Origin: Ziziphus jujuba
Lineage: Eukaryota > Streptophyta > Magnoliopsida > Rosales > Rhamnaceae
Reading direction: 5' to 3'
Length of the DNA: 64,000 nucleotides
Assembly: GCF_031755915.1 (NCBI RefSeq)
Contig: NC_083379.1
Location: forward strand, 45,640,001 to 45,704,000
Part shown: piece by piece, positions 58,859 to 64,000 of the stretch
How the letters are laid out: each line of letters starts with the position of its first letter
Position numbering within the stretch: the stretch's first letter is position 1
Made by a program: the position numbers and the translations under genes
Notes under the pieces: model-generated
What the model was told of the DNA's origin: nothing
Database searches by the model: none
The model's input: the letters and a program-made list of their open reading frames with translations, nothing else

Positions 58859-61800
58859 ATGCGGTCTTCGCTTTGTCTCACTTCGAATCTGCAGGGTTCG
58901 AATCCGTTAATGGCGTTCGGGTCAGGCTCTCTGGTGTGGTTCCGTAAGGGACTCAGGATCCACGACAACCCGGCTCTAGAGTTCGCCTCCAAGGGCACTG
59001 ATTTTCTATACCCAGTCTTCGTGGTCGATCCGCACTACATGAAGCCCGACCCGGATGCTTTTTCGCCCGGTTCATCGCTGGCCGGACTGAACCGTATAAG
59101 GTTCTTGCTGGAGAGCCTGGTGGATTTGGATTCGAACCTGAAGAAGCTCGGGTCCAGATTGTTGGTGCTTAAGGGCGAACCAGGCGAGGTCATTATTCGT
59201 TGCTTGGAGCAGGTAACTCTCTCTCTCTGTCTCTCTCTCTCACACACACACACACACTCCGTTTTGAGAACTTCAATATTGTTTACTTTTGATTGAGCAT
59301 GTAAATGTTGCAGTGGAATGTGAAAAAGCTTTGCTTTGAATATGATACGGAACCATATTACCAAGCCATGGACGTTAGAGTTAAGGTAATTTCATTATAA
59401 ACATTTAGAACGGTTCTATTTCTGCTCAAAAAGAATTACTGATATTGACCTTTTATGTTGGATTGTGGAACACTCTAATTTCTGCTGGTTTTTGATACTT
59501 TTTTTTTTTTTTTTTCTTTTACCAGTTAGAACTGTAATATAATGAGAGAAGTGGATGATTTTGTTAAATTGTTTTATAGGAATATGCATCAGCAGCTGGA
59601 ATTGAGGTATTCTCTCCTGTGAGTCATACCCTTTTCAATCCTGCAGATATCATACAAAAGGTATGTTAAAAATGATCCTTTAATATTTCCTATGAAGACC
59701 CCCACCTTCAGAAATCTGTAGAAATAAACTTGGCTTTCATTTTTTTTTTTTTTTTTTCTTGTTTCGTCTGTATCTATCTGTTATCTTCCTCACTGATACA
59801 TGGATGGCTTGTCAACATGTCCAATGACTGTCTCAAAAGAATGGAGGAAAGCCGCCGCTGACTTACCAATCATTTCTGAAGCTTGCCGGGCAACCTTCAT
59901 GGGCTTCCTGCCCTCTTTCAATCACATCTACTTCGCTTCCCCCTGTTGGGGATTTTGGAAACTGTAAGATTTCTGAAGTTCCTACAGTGACAGAGCTTGG
60001 CTATGAAGACACTGGACAGGTTTCATTCTAAGAAATATTCAGCTCAATCCTGCTTTTTTCTTCCTTAAAGATGTTTTCTTTATTAAAAAATAATCTATAT
60101 GCAGGATGAATTGACTCCTTTCAGAGGTGGTGAATCTGAAGCCTTGAAGAGGTTGAGAGACTCAATAAGTGACAATGTGAGATTTAGACATTTACAGTTC
60201 TTTGTTCCTCTTGTTAAAGCATTACTTTGTTTTGTTGTATCCTGAATTATCACAAACTTCCTTTCAGTGGTTTTCACCAGATTAGATGATTGCATTATAG
60301 AAATTTCCTTGCCAAATGGCATGTGGTGATTCTGTCTTCTTTTCTTTCTGTGCAGCAATGGGTGGCGAATTTTGAGAAACCTAAGGGCGATCCGTCTGCA
60401 TTTCTAAAGCCAGCAACAACTGTTTTATCACCTTATCTGAAAGTGAGTAATGAGAAATGAGAAGAAAGAGTTACTATTGTGATAAAGCTGTCTTATATTA
60501 TGCACTGCTGATCTTTGTTGTCCTTTTCACATACTAATTACCTTTAAGGTAACTTGTTTTGGCAGTTCGGATGTCTATCTTCAAGGTACTTCTACCAATG
60601 CCTTCAAGATATATACAAGAATGTCAAGAAGCACACATCACCTCCGGTTTCCCTTGTTGGACAGGTTAGACTACCACTATGAATCATTGTGTACGAAATC
60701 TGTTCTTATTGCAACAGACCATAAATAAATTTTTGGCTCTATAGTTGTTATGGCGAGAATTCTTCTACACCGTGGCTTTTGGAACTCCTAATTTTGATCA
60801 GATGAAGGATAGTAGAATATGTAAGCAGGTAAGAAACATTTTCGTGAGCTAGATTTCCTTTTGCAGTTTTTAGACTTTTTCTCTTGGTAAAACTCACGTA
60901 AAGTGTTCCTGACTGAAAAAGTGAAAGTGCCGATTATAAAAGAAAATTATGGTTTACAAAAATTCATATGCTTTGCTTATCTATTAGATTTCATATCTGT
61001 CATGGATATTGGTCAAACCTGCTACTATTATTGTAGATACCTTGGAACAACAATGAAGACTTATTGGCAGCCTGGAGGGATGCCAGGACTGGGTACCCTT
61101 GGATTGATGCGATCATGGTGCAGGTGATTTCTACGGCATCCTTTTATGATTAAAATTATTGTTTCTATTTTGCTGCTACTTATAAAAGGTATAAATGTAT
61201 GTTGAAAGTTAAAACTCTTTCCATTCTGGTAGTGCATTTAAAACGTATGCATATTTACTGTTGCAGCTTCGCAAGTGGGGTTGGATGCACCATTTGGCAA
61301 GGCATTGTGTAGCATGTTTTCTTACTCGAGGAGATCTGGTAAATCAAATAACTTCTTTTAGGACTCCGTCCATCCTCTCTGTCCTTTCCTTGACATCTGC
61401 TTTTCTCTTTCTATTAGTTTGTTCACTGGGAGAAAGGCCGTGATGTTTTCGGGAGACTCCTGATTGATTCTGATTGGGCAATTAACAATGGAAACTGGCT
61501 ATGGCTATCGTGCTCATCATTTTTCTACCAGGTAAGAAGTAGGACATATATTTATTTATTATATTCAAGGAAGACGGAGATAGTGGTTCACTGCTTCTCT
61601 ACAATGGTGCATTGACTTAATTTGCATTTAATGATTTCCTTGCCGATCAGTATAATCGTATATACTCTCCAGTCTCTTTTGGTAAGAAGTACGACCCGAA
61701 TGGTGAATATATTAGGCATTTTCTCCCTGTATTGAAAGGTTTGTTGAACTTCCTTTACATTTTGAATGTTCTTTTTGTTGACTGTATATCCCTCTTGGTA

Positions 61801-62404
61801 ATGTAAGGCCAAATGTGAATGACTAGATATGCCAAAGGAGTACATTTATGAGCCGTGGACAGCTCCGCTAAGCATTCAAACTAAAGCAAAGTGCATTGTT
61901 GGAAAAGATTATCCAAGGCCAGGTCAGATGTCAAAATTTCTAGCCAGTTAATTATTTGTCTATGATATAGTCAAGGCTCAAATGATAACATGTCTCCAGC
62001 AGGGTTCGAACCATGGATAATCCACTTTCTGGGTACTCTTATGCGCTTGTCCTTGAAAAACCTGTTTGTGCACTTTATGGCACATATAATACTGCTGAGT
62101 AGCAAACGCTTTTACTGTTTTTTAGGGAAATAACCGATGACTTTAGTTTAAAATGTAACCATTAATTAGTGGACTTAATTACCAACTTTGGGAATAAAAT
62201 TATTTGCACTGGTTTTCAGTGGTTTTTCATGATTCTGCTAGCAAAGAATGCAAGAGGCGAATGGGAGAAGCATATGCATTGAACCAGAAGTTGAATGGCT
62301 TGGTAAGTGAACAAGACTTGCATAGCCTGAGGAGAAAATTAGATGAAGATCAGAATCACGATGACACTAAAGCGAAAAGGCAAAGACAAAAGCTGATTGG
62401 CTAA
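58859..62404 (+). CDS. UVR3: (6-4) DNA photolyase
   Basis: Light-driven repair of pyrimidine (6-4) pyrimidone photoproducts; FAD enzyme of the cryptochrome/photolyase family. Exons: 58859-59212, 59314-59385, 59580-59660, 59840-60019, 60105-60176, 60356-60442, 60566-60664, 60745-60828, 61037-61123, 61267-61338, 61418-61531, 61651-61738, 61827-61922, 62220-62404. The total is 1671 nt, 556 aa, the length I recall for Arabidopsis UVR3. The N-terminal alpha/beta domain starts [20 protein letters not shown]. The C-terminal FAD domain has [38 protein letters not shown] with the adjacent HLARH His used in (6-4) repair, and [18 protein letters not shown] with the FAD-binding Asn. The ATG at 58859 gives an N-terminal extension before a second Met (MAFGSGS), so organelle targeting or an alternative start is possible. 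The exon 4 acceptor (CAAAAG) is weak. Intact. Confidence 0.95.
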
Positions 62405-63429
62405 TTGGAAAAATTAGTGGCTGATGTGCACGAAATCAGGATTGTACAACATCAATCAAATGGCGTGGATGAAAGGCTCATGATCACTATCTGACTTCCA
62501 ATTTGATAAGAGTTGTAAGCTACTAAATCAAATCAGGCAGATCTTTTGGGCGATGAATATCTTAAATTGTCTTAGTTTCATTAATTTTTTGGTGGTGTTT
62601 GTGTTAAAATGTATTTCTATGTAAAGCACATATATGTGGCGATTACTTTCTAGCAAGATATAGTTTATTAAGTCTCTCGAGCATGAGATGCCTTGCTTTG
62701 CTTTTTGGACGATGAATGTAAGAATTTCCTCATTCTCACAGCCCCAAACATATCCCTTACATGGTATTCTTTTTCTTTTCCGGCTTCCCTCTACCTTCGA
62801 AAATTTCAAAAATATCTGTTTGAAATATTAATGAACTTTAAGAATAATGATTAAGGAATATATCACTAATACCCGTACTTGATTAAGAGCAAAATCATTT
62901 ACTTCTATAGAATAAACTAATATATAAGTCAGAGGGCCCACCTGAAGGCCCATGTCCACGATGAATTGGTCCAAAATGCAAATGATTGTATTTTATTTTA
63001 TTTTTATTTTTACCCTTAAATTAATGGGAAAAACAGTCTATATGGAAAATTGGGAATTCAATATTCATAGGTGGAAATGGAAAGGCCATGGAAGATCCAA
63101 GTTGGCGAAATGAAACGGGAGGGTTTGACTCCAAATAGTAGGCACATGCGGCAACGATCCACACGTGTCAAGTAAGTAAGACGCCTCTGCTACTGTTGTT
63201 TACAGCATGGGCGATTCCAGCGTGTGAGATTTGATTATTGAAAACCCCTCCGTCCAAACCCCAACGTCCTCATTTCTAAGAAGATAGTGGTGTGAAATAA
63301 TAATAATATTTAGCAAATTCACAGGGGAACACACACAGTCACCGTCGGCGTTTGGCTTAGGGCTGCCGAGTATAACAGGGCGTGACCTGAGATCATAAAA
63401 ACTTCTCCATCAACACAAAAAAAAAAGCC
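62405..63429. promoter_or_regulatory. 3' flank of UVR3 and promoter region of COX5b
   Basis: No gene is seen. At 62930-62955 the sequence AGAGGGCCCACCTGAAGGCCCA holds two GGCCCA (site II-type, TGGGCC on the other strand) words, typical of promoters of nuclear genes for plant respiratory-chain subunits. They are about 490 bp upstream of the COX5b ATG, farther than usual, so the link is tentative. Confidence 0.35.
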
Positions 63430-63845
63430 ATGTGGCGGAGACTTGTTTCTTCCTCCCACCTCAAAACCCTAGGCCGATTGACTGCTCCGCCTCCTTGCAG
63501 ATCCGCTTCCGGACCCGCCCGATTGCTCCGCCCTCCACCCCTTTCTGCTTCTGCTTCTCACTTTCTCCGCAACTTCAGCGACTCCGATTCAGGTATTCTG
63601 CCACACTTTCTTCTGCTTAGATCTTCTGCAAATAGTATAATCAGCATATCTTTTATATATATATATATATATATGTAAATTTGAATTGCAAGTTTATGTA
63701 TAACAGTAAATACATGTGGCTTTTAATTGATTTTTTGGAGGATTTGTGAGGTGTTGTAGGGAACACTGCTGTGAAGAAGAAGGTTGAGGATGTAATGCCC
63801 ATTGCCACTGGCCACGAGCGAGAGGAACTTGAGGCTGCACTTGAG
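63430..63845 (+). CDS. COX5B: Cytochrome c oxidase subunit 5b, mitochondrial (5' part)
   Basis: Nuclear-encoded zinc-binding subunit of complex IV. Exon 1 (63430-63592) encodes a Ser/Arg/Pro-rich mitochondrial presequence starting MWRRLVSSSHLKTLGRL. Exon 2 (63760-63845) encodes NTAVKKKVEDVMPIATGHER and EELEAALE, the conserved start of the mature plant protein. Together they give 249 nt (83 codons) in phase. The remaining exons, including the Cys zinc ligands, lie beyond the right edge of the window, so the gene is incomplete here. The MWRR start and the VEDVMPIATGHE block make the identification firm. Confidence 0.9.
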
Positions 63846-64000
63846 GTGACTGCTCATTTTGCTGCCTTTTTTTATTTTTTTTAGTTTCTTCATTCTTTTA
63901 TTTGTTTGGTTCATTGGAAAATGGAAGAAAAAATAAAATAATATTACGTTTATCACTTTTGCCCCATCAAATACTTCAAATCCAAATGTAGCTGAGCTGG

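Noticed and set aside
61981..62035. GGTTCGAACC B-box-like motif in the last UVR3 intron as a tRNA or SINE
   Set aside because: No A box at the right distance and no tRNA fold; the motif is a simple palindrome.
1..64000. CRISPR arrays, bacterial operons, phage or riboswitches
   Set aside because: The window is plant nuclear DNA; direct repeats seen are microsatellites, LTRs or leader arrays, not spacer-separated repeats.

Overview
This is plant nuclear DNA, most likely from a eudicot. Coding exons are split by GT-AG introns in AT-rich intergenic DNA full of microsatellites and transposable elements. The recognisable proteins are plant types: a boron transporter, a (6-4) photolyase, a DUF642 cell-wall protein, and nuclear-encoded cytochrome c1 and cytochrome oxidase subunit 5b. 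The species cannot be fixed from the sequence alone.

The left part (about 1.1-38 kb) is a decaying tandem array of boron-transporter genes of the BOR4-like clade. Copy A (6193-9711) and copy B (23253-27102) each have 13 coding exons and intact frames of 670 and 677 codons. Copy C (36371-37965) is a 5'- and 3'-truncated pseudogene with in-frame stops. The upstream flank of copy A (about 1.1-5.3 kb) recurs before copy B (about 13.7-22.3 kb) and as an orphan fragment (10.67-11.7 kb). The array is filled with insertions: a LINE remnant holding a 1.16-kb non-autonomous hAT-type element (8-bp target duplication), a 3.8-kb hAT-like remnant holding a 2.9-kb solo-LTR-like insertion (5-bp target duplication), and a MITE-like element in the last intron of copy B.

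At 29434-35716 lies an unusual composite Ty1-copia insertion. A 3'-terminal fragment on the minus strand is fused at a pol-internal point to the exact outer end of the 5' LTR of a full-length but mutated plus-strand element. The whole has an LTR 3' end (TTTTACA) at each outer edge and a short target duplication. This is best explained by integration of one cDNA into another before chromosomal insertion.

The right part (38-64 kb) holds ordinary single-copy genes: a small intronless plant protein (39563-39955), a DUF642 gene (50658-54233), cytochrome c1 (minus, 55233-58084), the (6-4) photolyase UVR3 (58859-62404) diverging from it, and the 5' end of COX5b (63430 to beyond the window). Between the first two sits a pristine 5.6-kb Tork/Tnt1-like copia element (41429-47038, minus) with two 414-bp LTRs that look identical, a TTCCA target duplication and one uninterrupted 1338-codon gag-pol frame. 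Its leader carries an array of eleven ACGTG cores.

The cytochrome c1 gene shows the plant exon-shuffling signature: its mitochondrial presequence is the N-terminus of cytosolic glyceraldehyde-3-phosphate dehydrogenase. I found no wholly new system. The most unusual structures are the composite copia insertion and the ACGT array in the young element.
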